Source: Ceriagrion tenellum (taxonomy: Eukaryota; Arthropoda; Insecta; Odonata; Coenagrionidae). From it: a stretch of 64,000 nucleotides of DNA. The position numbers were made by a program, and so were the translations under genes. Each line of letters starts with the position of its first letter. Positions within the stretch are counted from its first letter, which is position 1. The stretch spans positions 60,359,136-60,423,135 of the forward strand of contig OY720632.1 in assembly GCA_963169105.1 (NCBI GenBank). The letters run 5' to 3'. A model generated the notes under the pieces. The model did no database searches. It had not been told where the DNA came from and saw nothing but the letters and a program-made list of their open reading frames with translations. Shown piece by piece: positions 24,650 through 37,800 of this stretch.

Positions 24650-26640
24650 CAACTAATCATAAGGATGATGAATGGGTGACTTGTACGAGCAACAAGAAGA
24701 GCTCACTAGAGAAGCCCCGGGCGAGGAAAACTGAATTATGATGAGGAATGGAATCCGGTGGAAATGAAGATGGGTTAGAAATGTCGTGGGAGAATATGGG
24801 CTTGGGATAAGAAATTACCGTGGAGAGAAGACAGTTGGGTTTTGTAGGAGGAATACATTTAGGATTATAAACACTTGGTTTAAACATCACCTCAGATACC
24901 AATGGAAATACCAGGAGACTTGGGGATTCGATCTCTCACAGTCAGGTAGAGATTTAGTAAAATATGGAAAACTCACGCAACGGTGGTGGACAGAGCCAAA
25001 GGAAATAGGAAAAATCGAGGAAATATGGCAGAGAAAACAGGAAATGTAAGAGCGGCTGCAATAACAATTAGATCGATCAAAACATGTAGGTACTAGTAAT
25101 AGTAGTAAGAAATAAGAACTAGTAAGAAAGCAATAAGTCACGGACAAAATAATTAGGAAAATAGAAGGGAGAATGAAATGGAAAAAGTTCGATACTGAAA
25201 TGAGCAGTACAGTATAGGCTCAAGGGATGATGTAATTACTCCTGTGAGTAACGAGGAGAAGGAAAACTGTTGGAGAGGGAAATGCGAGGAAAACTACTGA
25301 AAGAGGGGTATATTGGTGCGTTATACGCCCATGCGCGAGTATCAACGGGTGGTGTTATAGGGCAAACGATCGTGAAGGCTAGTGACAAAACAGGGAGAAT
25401 AATAATCTAACGGAGAGATACCGAGAGTAAGTTGGTGAGAATGAGTGGAAGAGCATGATAGAAGACTATGAAAGCGCAACCTGACGGCGAACTTAGTAAC
25501 AGAAAACAAGAGAGCAGCAGAGGAGAAGGGAAATCTTGGCCTGGAGGTACTCAACCACGAATAAGATCAGGCATTACGAGGAATGAAGGCAATAAAAGCT
25601 GTGAGAGTAGATTACATCCATTGGTAGTTGTTTAAGACTTTTGGGGATAACGGGAGGGGAGGCGAAATTCAAACTGATTCGCAGGATCTATTGGAAGAGA
25701 TTATGACCATGGGCTTCGTGAAAAGTTTTAATCCTTTTCCCAAAACAGAAGAAAGCCTCAGAATACCATGAAAATGGAAAAGTGAGTTTCATTTCATTCA
25801 TGGAAAAGATTGTTCTCATTATTATGCATCAAAGGTTGGCCATTTGAGCCAATTACTACTACATGAGCGATAACCAGCTGAGATTCAGGAAGGAGAAGGT
25901 AACTTGGGATCTAAAAGTGACGATGAGAACACCTATTGAAAGGAGCCTAGTGTATAATCAAGACGTTTAATTGCTCGGTTCGAAACGGCATTTTAAAGAG
26001 TTAGCTGGGAAAAATTAATGTTTATATTCATAACAGAGGGAATAGATTTGCGAGGATGTAGAATCATCCAAATTTTACATATGGCCCAAAGGGGACAGGT
26101 GAGGATAACAAACGTAAAATCAGGGTGGACAGTTATAGGTCGCGGAGTATAATGAGGACGTTTTGCTTGTTTTTTTGATTTCGAAAAGGCATTTTACAAT
26201 GTTAACTCGGGAAAACTAATGAATATATTTAAGAAAGTGTACAGTATTAAGAAGACTTATTTGGATCATACATAAGCATGATTTTATCGAGAAATATGAC
26301 GGATAACTTGGACAAGAGTGTAAAGAAAAGACTTACGAAGAGTTTTAACGAGGAGTGATTCGCTTTATGGTACGGAAATTTGGACTTCAATGAAAGAGGA
26401 TCAGAATAGGCAGCTGGCGTTTGAGATGTGGACGAGGAGGAGAATGAATGAAGTTCGAAGGACGGAAAGGAAGACAAACGATGAAATGATTGACTATGGA
26501 TTGTGATAAAATTTCTGAAGGAGATCAAGGGGAGGCAGAGTAGGTGGTTGAAACCGGTAATGGGGGGTAAAAAGGTGCTGAAGAGTGGAGGGGAGGATGA
26601 TGGCTAGGAGGAGAGGCGATGAAAGAGAGTAGTTTTCATG
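24650..26640 (+). mobile_element. Decayed LINE with endonuclease and reverse-transcriptase remnants
   Basis: Read in three + frames with many stops, this stretch preserves the order of a non-LTR retrotransposon ORF2. The endonuclease remnant at about 24780-24920 reads GEYGLGIRNYRGE, then FCRRNTFRIINTWFKHH. Two reverse-transcriptase remnants of the FEKAF-x-x-VN type lie at about 25975-26020 and 26175-26215, with a RGCRIIQILHMAQRGQVRIT-like segment at about 26050-26110. The C-terminal end at about 26330-26480 includes YGTEIWTSMKEDQNR and FEMWTRRRMNEVRR. The pattern is like the LINEs often mis-annotated as craniofacial development protein 2 (possibly RTE-like). It is non-functional. The 3' end is tandemly duplicated (next entry). 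Confidence 0.75.
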
Positions 26641-26646
26641 GACGGG

Positions 26647-26992
26647 ATAAAGAGAGGTAGGACGTATGCTTACATGAAGATAGAAGTCATGTCAGGGAGT
26701 AGGGGGCTTCCCCTGTAAAATTTAGAGGAAATTTGCTCTCTTTCATTAGTACCTTCCTAGTAAAAACCGGTCGGCTACCCTAATAAAAATTTATCTCTTA
26801 TGAGAAAACATTACGTTACAAACAATAAAGAGAGGTAGGACGTATGCTTACATGAAGATAGAAGTCATGTCAGGGAGTAGGGGGCTTCCCCTGTAAAATT
26901 TAGAGGAAATTTGCTCTCTTCCATTAGTACCTTCCTAGTAAAAACCGGTCGGCTACCCTAATAAAAATTTATCTCTTATGAGAAAACATTAC
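26647..26992. repeat. Near-perfect tandem duplication (168 bp copies, 178 bp period)
   Basis: Positions 26647-26814 and 26825-26992 are identical except for one T/C difference seen by eye, with a 10 bp insert (GTTACAAACA) between them. The copies cover the LINE's last coding remnant and 3' UTR, beginning ATAAAGAGAGGTAGG and ending AAAACATTAC. The near-identity contrasts with the decayed LINE body, so the duplication is recent, or it is an assembly artefact. Confidence 0.85.
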
Positions 26993-28026
26993 AGAATGTG
27001 ACATGGCCTGGCGTGAATTACAAATAATGTGATTCATACCTCGCCCTCTAGGCGTTGTAAGAGTAAAAATAAAACGTATGTAATTAGTATCATTTGACGG
27101 AAAAAAATAATATTTTAAAAAAGGAATTGATAGAGCATTAATAAATAATTACTTAATGGTATTCCTTGAGAGTAGAGCTAACACTGTGGGTGGGGCTAAT
27201 TAATGTTTCATGCTGATTGCATTGGGTAAGAAAGAGCTGTAATTTCAAATTAACATGTTTCATAGACGGTGCCTTCTACTCATTTAGAGCTTTAGCTTCG
27301 GATTTTGAGGCATTGGGTGGAATGAAAGAATTTTGTTCTTGTGAGATTTTAACCCTTTCTGGTCTTGATAGTGTGGATTTTTTTAATCCCCGAAAATAAT
27401 TCTCGCTAAGCCAATAACGCTGGCTCCAGTGTGTTTAAATGCTGAAGTCAGATATATCCTTAGAAAGCCTCACTCAAAGGTGATTACAATTATTTTTTAC
27501 TTTAAGGTCCTAATGGTTTGTTTTTAATCTCAGAAATATCCTCTCCTGAAAAAACTGAAGGTCCCATTCAATTTATATTGGACGCCTCCTCTCTACGACT
27601 CCGCACACCCGGTCTCAGAAACTTCATGTTTGCTTTTGCTGTCATTAGTCTTATTTTCCCCGATCTCTTAAGCTCTTGCCGGACCTCTGCTGATGATAAA
27701 TGGATAGTTCCGAGTAAAAGTCCGTGGGCCAAGTCCATTTTTTCATTTGTAAACTAACAAATTTTTAGGATGGCTAGAGTCGTATATTTTTAAAAGTTTG
27801 AATGTGTAACTCTTCTCGGTAACAGTTCTTGAAAACCCTGAGAACAGTTGATGAAAGGGAGGCATGTATGGAACTTGAAATGCGTTTTCCTCCAAATTCT
27901 CATCGATAGACTCGGGTCTATTTTAACACTGACGTGAGCCCTCTAAATGTCACCCTCGAACAATGATGGTTTTGGCGCTCGTCTTTAAATCTCTCACTTT
28001 CCTAACAAAATAACAATTCGCCGCAG
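26993..28026. other. Gene-free stretch upstream of the GC-rich exon
   Basis: Two moderately long + strand frames (27217-27399 and 27518-27757) and an opposing minus-strand frame of about 56 codons near 27590-27750 show no recognised domain. The end of this stretch (about 28001-28026) carries CCTAAC followed by CGCCGCAG, a plausible branch point and splice acceptor for the following exon. Confidence 0.35.
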
Positions 28027-28881
28027 GGCGGAGCGAAGAGTGGGCGGAACGGGAAGTCCGGAGAGCGAGAGAAGTGATGAGCTGCAAGGAGGCGGCCGGC
28101 AGAGGGCAGGAGGAGGGAGCGTGTGCCGGGGGAGCGGCGGCAAGTGGTGCCGCTGGTGGCCCTGCGCCTCCCGCCTCGCTCCCGTACCCCCGGCATCCCT
28201 CTCCCGGCTGCGCGTGGAGAAGATCGAAGGGGGCCTCATGGTCGCCGGCGTCCTCGTCGCCGCCAACTGCCGCATCGCTCTGCCCGCCTTCGGCTGCCTT
28301 TTCCTGCTGGCCGGCGCCGTGCTCACGGCGGCCGCGTACAGGGGGCAGGCAATCGGCGAAGACTCGGACCACTACGCCGCGCGCGTAGCTTTCACCGGCA
28401 ACTCTCGGGTCCTGGGGCCCGCCTGTCTGGTCGTGGGGTTCCTGATGGCCGCCATCGGCGTCGGCCTTTGCTTCCTCACCCGCCGGGCCAGGGAGCGCGA
28501 GTGCGAAAGGCGCGCCCGTAGGGTGGGCTTCCACTGCCCCATCCACGGGGATTTCTGGGCCGCGGCGCCCGCGGCGATCCCCGGCTCCCCCAGCGGAGGC
28601 GGAACGAGGAGGGGGACCTTGGTACCTTCTGACAAGCCCATCAATAAGAAGAGGCGGCTGTTGCTGTCGCTCTGTCCACGAGGGGTCGCCGATGAGGACG
28701 AGGAGGAGAGAGGCCTGGGGCCCAACCTCGTGCCGCCCCCGCTCTGCCCCCACAGCGCCCTATCCAGCACGCGAAGTTCCCTGAGCAGTTCGTGGCAACC
28801 GGAAGCGACCGCCGCGGCGTCCCCTGGAGCGGCCTCCCGCTGTCCGACACCCGTGCCTTTCGTCATGTCCTGTTCCATCAG
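28027..28881 (+). CDS. Exon 1 seen of the TMEM200-like gene (GC-rich, both hydrophobic segments)
   Basis: This exon is far richer in GC and CpG than its surroundings. The acceptor is CGCCGCAG|GG with a CCTAAC branch-like word about 20 bp upstream. The donor is CATCAG|GTTGGA at 28881/28882, leaving two bases of a codon that the next exon completes as Ser. The conserved-looking peptide GFHCPIHGDF follows the second hydrophobic segment. The left boundary is less sure than the right. Confidence 0.7.
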
Positions 28882-31800
28882 GTTGGAAAGAAAAATTGAT
28901 TATACCCTTCGTATGCATGTCACATTCACAGTGGTCTATCTGTGAACGTAGCATCCGTAATGCTTAACTGTAGTTTAATTTCTTCTCTGGATTTAACGTT
29001 TTTCTGCAATCTAAGGACATCGTTTTTCGAAACTATTTTTGATATGCTACGCTCTAAAGCTAAAAAGGCCGAATATGCCAGATAAGAGAGTTCATCCATC
29101 TCTTCTGGTTTGCCCCAATTGGTTGAAAATGACTTTGTCAGATCGTGTCATGATCCACGTAGTAGCAGAATTTCTGAAGATGGATTAACAAAGAAATGTA
29201 ATGGAGAAAAGTCTGTCATTTTTTGAAAAATTGAATTGATTGATTGATTGTAGAAGAATATCCAATGAGCCGTTGGCTCTAATAGAACTGTACAATCAGT
29301 GAAAGATAGCAATTACTAACAATCATATTGAATAGAAAATAATAAGTTCAGGTCAAATGCTAAGAAACAAAAATGTTAAACTGTAAATTTGACTGTGTTT
29401 TATGTAGAAAGAAGCTCTTTAATGCGATTATTTTAATTGCTGGCTGATCTCCATCAGCAAACTTTTACTTTAAACTTTCACATCATACATTTTCCCACGC
29501 TATAGTGGAAATAGTTCCAGTGATAATAATGACCTTTGAAATATTTTATAAAAAAATTAACTCTGCCTTCTAATCAGAAACTGATGGATTTGTAAACATG
29601 TCACCTTGTGTGCTCAAATGGTGTGTGTGATACAGTGGAGATATGCTGTTTATTCATCATAGGGAAAAAACAGGAAGGCTGCATTACATTTTTAATAGCT
29701 CCCAGGTAAAAATAGTTGGTCTGTAACTGCACTAAAGACTGATATCTGATGTGGACTAATTGGGCTGGATTTTAAAGATTTTTCAAGACTTTTCAAACCT
29801 AGACCAGTAACTGACCACCTCCAGATCAGATATTAGTCTTTCAGAGCAGTTATTGACTAGTTTCCAACAAAATATTTTTATCTGGGCAGTTAAAGTATGC
29901 TAAAATTTCAAAACTAATTTTTATATCGTCTCACAACTCATTTGTTTGCTAATGGAGATTTTCTGCGGCCATTTCTCAGGCAAGCCCCTGAAGAATAAAC
30001 ATTCACACCTTAAACATTGGCCTTAAGCCTTTTTTATTCCTGTATTATATATACATCTCTTGAAATTGTCCCTTTTGGAATTGAGACGATTAAATACACG
30101 CCTCTGTCCATTCTGTAAAACAGCAAAATCCTCTCATAAGAATGTATTCTCTATAGTTGAGAAACTTCTTTGATGATGAAGCTTACCAGGGATTTAGAAA
30201 CTTTTCTTTCTATGTTAACTTAAAGTGCATTGAATTGATTCAATTATGAGATGCAATTGCATTACTTGTTTCCAAAAGAGGGAATACTTGTAAACCAGCT
30301 GAGATAAATTGGCTGTGCGAATTTCCAGAGAAAAAAATCATCCGCCTTGACCGGGATCTTTATCTGTGGAAATTCGCACATTTGTGCATTGCGGGTGACT
30401 CCGTAAAAGAGGAACTCCGTGGCTAGTCCCGGATAGCTTAAAATTTGATAAATTGGCTGCTTATTTTATATATTCATCAATGAATATGTTTTAATACAAT
30501 CTTTCTTTGCATGCCCAGCATAGCAGGAGTATTAGCTCCTACAATTGGGTGTAACGTTGTCTGTCCCAAACAACCAAAAAACCTACAAACTGAAGAAAAA
30601 CTCAAATTAATATATTTTTTCTGCTATTCATCCAGCAGTGGTATGGCAAATTCACTGGGACCAGGAGGAGGAATCTCACCCGATCACACAGCATTTGGTT
30701 CTATCCGTTCCCTTAGTGTATCAAGAGAAGTGGCCAGTTTTCCTCTTTCAAGGACACCGTCACCACCACCAGTTCAGGAAAGGTAAGAATAAATGACAGT
30801 TGAAGTTCCTCAGGAATATCAATAACCCATTATACTCATTCATGAGGATGAATTGTGGCATTCAGCGTGGAGCAATCACTTAGTTATTATATTTTCTTTA
30901 GGATATCGATGGATACTAATGAATTTTTATTGCCTGTTTCACAGGGAATTAAAATATTGGTTTCAAACTGTTGTGAAACATGGTTGTAGACATGCTCATC
31001 TTAGAAGTATGGTGAACACAATGAATGTTGTTGAGATTCTTGTAGGCACTTCAATGGAGAACTTGCAAGGTTTTTTTACAGCTGTTTTATCTAACCAAAA
31101 ATGTTTCCTCTATATCCTTTTCTTTCATCCGAGCCACTCATATTTATTGAACTACAGTCAATTGAAAAGATGTCGTTTCAAACGCAGCTTTTTGCGCGCC
31201 ATTTTGGAAGTTATACGCGTGACGTCACACCTGCCGTCTACCGTACGAGACATACGAGATACCGGCGAATAGTTCGGCGAGTATCACTGTTTAATTACCT
31301 TTCATTTATCTTTAGCCTCTTGAAATTTCGTTGAAATATTGCGTCTGAGTTTCAGAATGTATATATGTATTTTGGTGAGCCATACTTTAGCGATTTCTTA
31401 GTGTTTCATCTGCATGGAAGTTCGTGCAGAGTCAGATAATCTGCCTATGAAGTCGACGCTGTAGTGACGATGGAGTACTTATAATGAGATACGACATGTA
31501 GACATAGTCCGAAATACAAACTGTTAAATCACTTCGTTAATTATTTACTGTGACTTTTCCGATAAAATAATATATTAATTGTTTGAAATTTCTATTGCCG
31601 TGTTTTGACATTTTTAGAAATGTGAATTTTTCGAAAAGTTCAATTGTAAAATTTTATTGCAGTTCCATGAGGAAGTATTATATTGATAGTGCAAAAGGAC
31701 GCGTTCGATAGCAAATATTGGAATATATATGCACAGTGATGCGCGAAATATTCCCGGAATATATAGTATCGGCATAAAATTGTGAGTGTAGCCTTGTGAT

Positions 31801-34800
31801 CAGCGAAGAGTCTAACGAGGAGACATCGCGAGACCTACGGTGAGGTGAGGTGACGCCAAAGATTTAATTTTTTTGCGACTGGGGAGAGATGTAGAAAAAG
31901 GGTCACTGCTTTTTCTTCCATAAGCCCGGGTTCGCGAGAAAATTGTCGGTAACTCGAGAATTTCGCTCATCTTCAATTCGTCGCATTAAGACATGTTCAT
32001 ACGATGCATGTCATTACAAGTACATACGTTGATAGATAGATGCATGGACAAATTATCCGTATCATAACAGGAGCTATTTTCTGTCCACGAGTTCATGCAT
32101 TGGCGCAGTTTTGGGTGTAAATACGATGCAATATTAATGGTGACTGTTTACGCATCTGCTCATGCGTAAGTAACTACGACTTTACGCTCGTACCATGATT
32201 ATTTGCCGTGGTGGTGTGGGTTAAGGCATTGGGTGCACAGGTCTCCAGTGTAGTACAGGATCGTGGCCCTACTGCGTAATTTATTTTTCGGTTTAATATG
32301 TTTCAGAAATAAAGTAAAATTCCCAATCCCGAACAGGTACAACCGTAACTGCATCATTTATAACTTTCCATTACTTATATATACTATAACCATTACTTGG
32401 ATCTTCCTGGATTTACACTTAATAGGCGGAAGGTGTGTCGTTGGCAGCACATTTTGAAATCCGAGAGTGCATTTTAGGGAAGAGAGAGAGTTCCAATCGG
32501 TCGGGAGTCTAATTGAAGTGTGTTAGCAATAGACAAAGATGTAATTTTTATCGTAAAGCGATGTATTCACTTTGAATTTCCTAGCAATAATAACCGAATG
32601 CTGATATTTGTTAATCAACTTTTCGCTCACGGTGAAGAATTTTCTGACGTGAGAGAGTTAATAACAGCGTACGTAAAAGCAGAGGTTTGTGAAGAGGTTC
32701 ATTTAAAACGGCGTATTTAATGTAAGCGAAACGTGGATCTAAGGATCATGGAGTGTTTTCCTTGCACAATCAACGAACGCGGTTGAAAACCCGGAAAACC
32801 TTAATGTTCGACAACATACAGAAATGGTCGTAAATTATGTTACCCACACGAACAGCATCTGCAAAACATCTGGTGATAAATTTATTAAATGCGCTAATTG
32901 TGGCGTAATTTTTTACTAAACATGCCTATGTGATATCATTTGAAATCATGCCGCATTACGCCGTGAACGTAAGATGAAATCCCTAGAGTTGCGATACGTA
33001 TAACAAGGTAAAGAAAATACTGTGTTATCATGCCCTACATTTGTAATGAACTGGAATGTATTAACTTTCTCTCTCCCGAGATCCCCGTTTCGATTCCACA
33101 AAACGTTACAAAAATCAATGCAATGACAGGTAAAATAGTGGAAAGAAATCCTATAGTTGCAATATTATCGCGAACCCAGGCGTATGGGAGAGAAAATCTT
33201 ACTCTCTTCCCACGTTTCTCACCTGTTTCAGAAAAAAATTGTCGTTAGCAGCCTAAACACAGGGTTCGTGATGTTGCCCTGTAAGTAGGGACTTATGGAT
33301 GAGCTCTCGATAAATTATACGCACAAATTCATTCACAAAACTAGTCTCTACAGTGTCAGAAGTTCTGAAAATGACGATGACATGTGACTATAAATTAATG
33401 TATATGGTTAAACTTCGCTTCGGTTCCGTTACTTTGGAAGCGGAATTCCCATCGTTAATAGCAGCGTAGATGTCAGCATGCTTGCATCCATTGAATACTT
33501 CACCGTTCTAGGCGCAGCGCTCCTGCCCTAAATTTCCCAGTGACGCCGCCCGTAGTCCCCGAGACAGACGCCGGGCCTGCCACCGCTAAGGCCTCCGAAC
33601 GACAGGTGTGACGTCAGACCTGCCCGATCTGACCACGCCCCCGTTTTCGCGCCGTTGGAATTTCGACAACTTGGAGAATTTATATCTCGGGAACTAAGCG
33701 TTACTTAGGCCTCGGGTTTTTTGCGTTGCGCAAGATTCATCGTCCTCTATTACCTCTATTTTTTGTCAATAAATCTGCAAGTTCTCCATTGCTCTAATAC
33801 GTTGTAAAATGAGTTTAATTTCTAACACAACATCTGGAAAACAGTAGTTCTCTATCACCCTTGACGTGCAGGAAAAATAAACTATGGCCTAAGGGGTGGA
33901 GATTGATCTCTACACCCCCAATACCTATACTCCTGATAAAGTGAGTTTTTGATGTGTCTAGTTATTGTTTGATATATTTGGAACTGTGCATAGGATGTAT
34001 GCTGGTCACTGAAAAATATTTCACATCATCCAAAGCAGGAAATCATTATCAAAAAAAGTTTTGTGTGCCATTACACTGATTATAATAACACTTTCAGAAA
34101 ATTTTGTACCTTAAGTATTTGCCATGACTTTGAGGATGGTCATTTTGTTTAGGACTTGTTTTATTCTGTCATTGATGTCTTTGGAGAATAGTAACACCGT
34201 TCTCATTTTTACTTCATTTCATGCCACCATTAGAATATAAAGGAACCCCCATGATGAACCCATCATTACACCCTAGGAGAAGCCTTGAGAATTGAAGGGG
34301 AGTTGTTAGATTTCAACCAATCCTTCATTCAAGAAATAATTCCCAAGTCAAGTTTTTTTAAATTGAGAAGTCATTGAACCATTCTGCTAGCATTTATATA
34401 TTGTTACTCTGGGTGTGATTTAGTTATGAATAAATATCATAAAAAGGGTTGCTATTTCATATCATAAAACTTTTTAATCTTCTTGATTACAAAAATAGGT
34501 ACACTTACACTCTTGTGATTAACTTGCAAATATTACCATAAAATCACAGCAGCTTATGTTATTATTTAATCAACTTATTGCATGTGATCTTTTTTATCAA
34601 CATGAGCAGCCATCTATCTGAAATTAGGCTTGCTGAAGGTAGAGATAGGTATTTTACCATAATATTCATTTGGGGTAAAATACAGTGGTAAATAACGGTA
34701 ATTTTTAATTTTCTGCTATTAAAAGCCAAGAGAGGATTAATAAGGAAAGCCAATAGCAATGTCATTTTATACATTACTATTGTAACATTAAAGTATTAGA

Positions 34801-37800
34801 AATATAGAAATTTGGAAAACAAATATGACAGCCCACTCGCAATTTGGTATTCTTTTGTTTGGTATGAGAAATTTTTCGTCAAACTATTAAAAACAATAGT
34901 TCACCATGAATTCCAGAAGTAAAAATATTACAGAAATGAGTTGTACGTACATTAATTCAAAATTAAGATTGTATAAAATGTATATAGACTTGGCCTAAAA
35001 TAATGTTTGGAATATATTGGTATGAAAAATATCTGAGATGGATCTGAATATTACCGAAAATTATGGTAATTTTCAGGGGCTGCAGTAAGTTACGTAAAAT
35101 ACCATGGTTATTTACAGATATTACCATGGTAATTTTCAGAATGGTCCATTTCTTCCTGCAGGTCCCTTCTTTATAAACTATTCATCTAACCATTATATTC
35201 CTTCATCATTCCTCATTTTGATATCCTTCATAAATTCCTCCATGTATTCCTTCCCAATCAATTTGCCCGACTCATTGGTCCTTATAGCACTTTTAAGGTG
35301 ATTCTACCAGATTATTGGTGATTTTACCAGATCATCTTTGCTCTATGATATCACTTTTCCACAACATCCATTTTTCTCTTTTCTGGTTATGTTTTTACCC
35401 AGGCTTCACTTCCATGTAACTGTATGGTAACTTTCTTGTAATATCTGTATCATTGTCAGCCCTGGTGTAGTCCACACCTATTAATTAGAGGGTCACGGGT
35501 TCAGGTCCCACTAGATTGGATTTTTCTCTACCAAGGACAAGAGCGTTTTTTTCACCTGTAGCTACTCGATGAAATACCCCACAGGGGCTGTTTTCGGGAT
35601 TGTGGAAAGAAGTAAAAATATATGTAGTTCCTGATTTCAACTGGATAATCATTCTGTATGGTGACTGATGTAGAAAGACAAATTATTAGCTTCAGGATGC
35701 GAGCATTAAGTTCACCCTCAGAAACAATTATGTGCATGAAGATAGGAATTAATAATAACGTTGATTTCCTAATGATATGAATAAAATTACTCCTATCACA
35801 GAACATTTTTTGCACAAATATGGATCAATTTGGTTTGGAAGTGATTTTGGGCATGTTTATTCTCATCATTTATGACATGTTTTACCATAGCAGCTGTATT
35901 TTGTCTAACTTTTACGACAATTGGTATCTTTTTTTAACTGATGCTACACCATGTGCCACAGAACAATTACACCCCTGGGTTTATATCTTTAAGCCACATA
36001 TAATCAAACTATTCTCAAATCTCTTTCTTCCTTTTGTGACTTATTTCCTAATCATGTAATAATCACCCTTAAGAACTAGGACTTAAGTGAACACAGTTAT
36101 GTTACAAATCCAATCTGCTCAGTAAGACTTATGTTTTCATGGGTTATCTATCACTAGTCCATTTCAAATCCATATTTTTCAACATTTCTGAGTGCTCTGA
36201 TCTATTAATCCCACTGGGCATCTGGTATTCTCATATTTGAGTTATTTTCAAAGGGTGATTCCACTTCTGTCACAGTGATGGCATTTCTTGCTGCATGAAT
36301 TAGAAATATGCCATAAGTGAAGGCAGATATGCACTAATAAATGTTACTCTAAATATAGGCCTTAAGTCTTAAATTGTTAATGTAGTTCATGTGCATTTGT
36401 ATGTCCATAACAATGCCTTCCTGAGAATTCATAATTTTTTATAAAAAGGGAAACTTATTCCACTCCATTGCACTCTACTCTCATAACTGCATTCGCATGA
36501 CTAGCTTGTTTTAAAAATTCTTCTTTTTAGTGAACGAAAAAGCTGTTTTGTCCATATCTAATTCATTGAGTACAAAAAATGGACCTACCTTACTTATTTA
36601 GGGATTACCTGTGACTACCAAGCAGCATCATGATATCATTTTGAGATATTTGAATAATAAAGTAAGCATAAATCCAGAGAAATTTTTGGATTTAAAAGCC
36701 TATTTCTCCAAGTCATAGTTGAGTCACTAAATTGGGTAAATTATTTGGGGTCACCACTTTATATAAGTATCTACCAATATTGTAAGTTCTCAATTTATGT
36801 TGGAGATGCGTGTTGAAGAACAGCAATTTAAGTTGAAAAAACATAAAACGAATCCAGATATTCATAACCATTTTAATCCCAGGATAAATCAAGACGTTAA
36901 TTTCAAAATTTTTTGCCTACATCTAGAAAATAATAGCTATTTCAGATAGAATGATATCTGTTATTTTAAAATCCATGTGCATGCACATTCGGTCAATTTA
37001 ATTAGAATTAAACAGGGAAAATTTTCCGACGACCCTTGTCAGCATGGACGTAACATCGAGTCAAATGTAAACCGAAACGATGCATACTAAGGACTTACTG
37101 TACCCAAAAAGTATTCTTGAACCCTAATTAGGGTTCCTTAAACCTCAAGGTTTATGATAAAAATCCATCTCGCAAGGTTAGAATTATAATAAAGAACCCG
37201 CTGTTATAGTCTTGGACTTTCTTCATGATACCTATGCCGAAATGGGACATTCTGAAAATTACTGTGGTAATTTATGTAATTTACCGCACCTCCTGAAAAT
37301 TACAATAATTTTTGGTAATATTAATTTCCATCTCAGATATTTTTCATAACAACATATTACTAACATTAATTGATGTCTACATATGTAAATTTAATTCAAT
37401 CTTAATTATCAATAAAGATACCTCCAACTCATCTGTGGAGTATTTTTACTTGTGGACTATTTGTAGGGATATCATGCATATCTGGTTTGAACGAAAATTT
37501 CTCATACAAAAAAAAAAGGACACTTAATTCTCCTGTTTAATTTTAAATTGTCTTTATTTCTAATGCATTAACATAGCAATAAAAATCATTAAAATGCCTG
37601 TAATTCCTTGTTATTGCACTTCCAATTAAATTCTCAAATAGCTTTAAATTGTAGAAAATTAAAAATTACGGCAATTTTCAAAAAGTACCATAATTTTCAT
37701 TTGAGGTAAAACACAGTACTTTGTGAAAACTGGTATAATTTTTCAAGTAATTTCCTCAAATGAAAATTATTGTTATTTACCCATCTCTACCAATGCCAGA

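Noticed and set aside
27994..28954. Several long overlapping open frames on both strands opposite the GC-rich exon
   Set aside because: They are by-products of high GC content. Only the + frame gives hydrophobic segments and splices in phase to two downstream exons.
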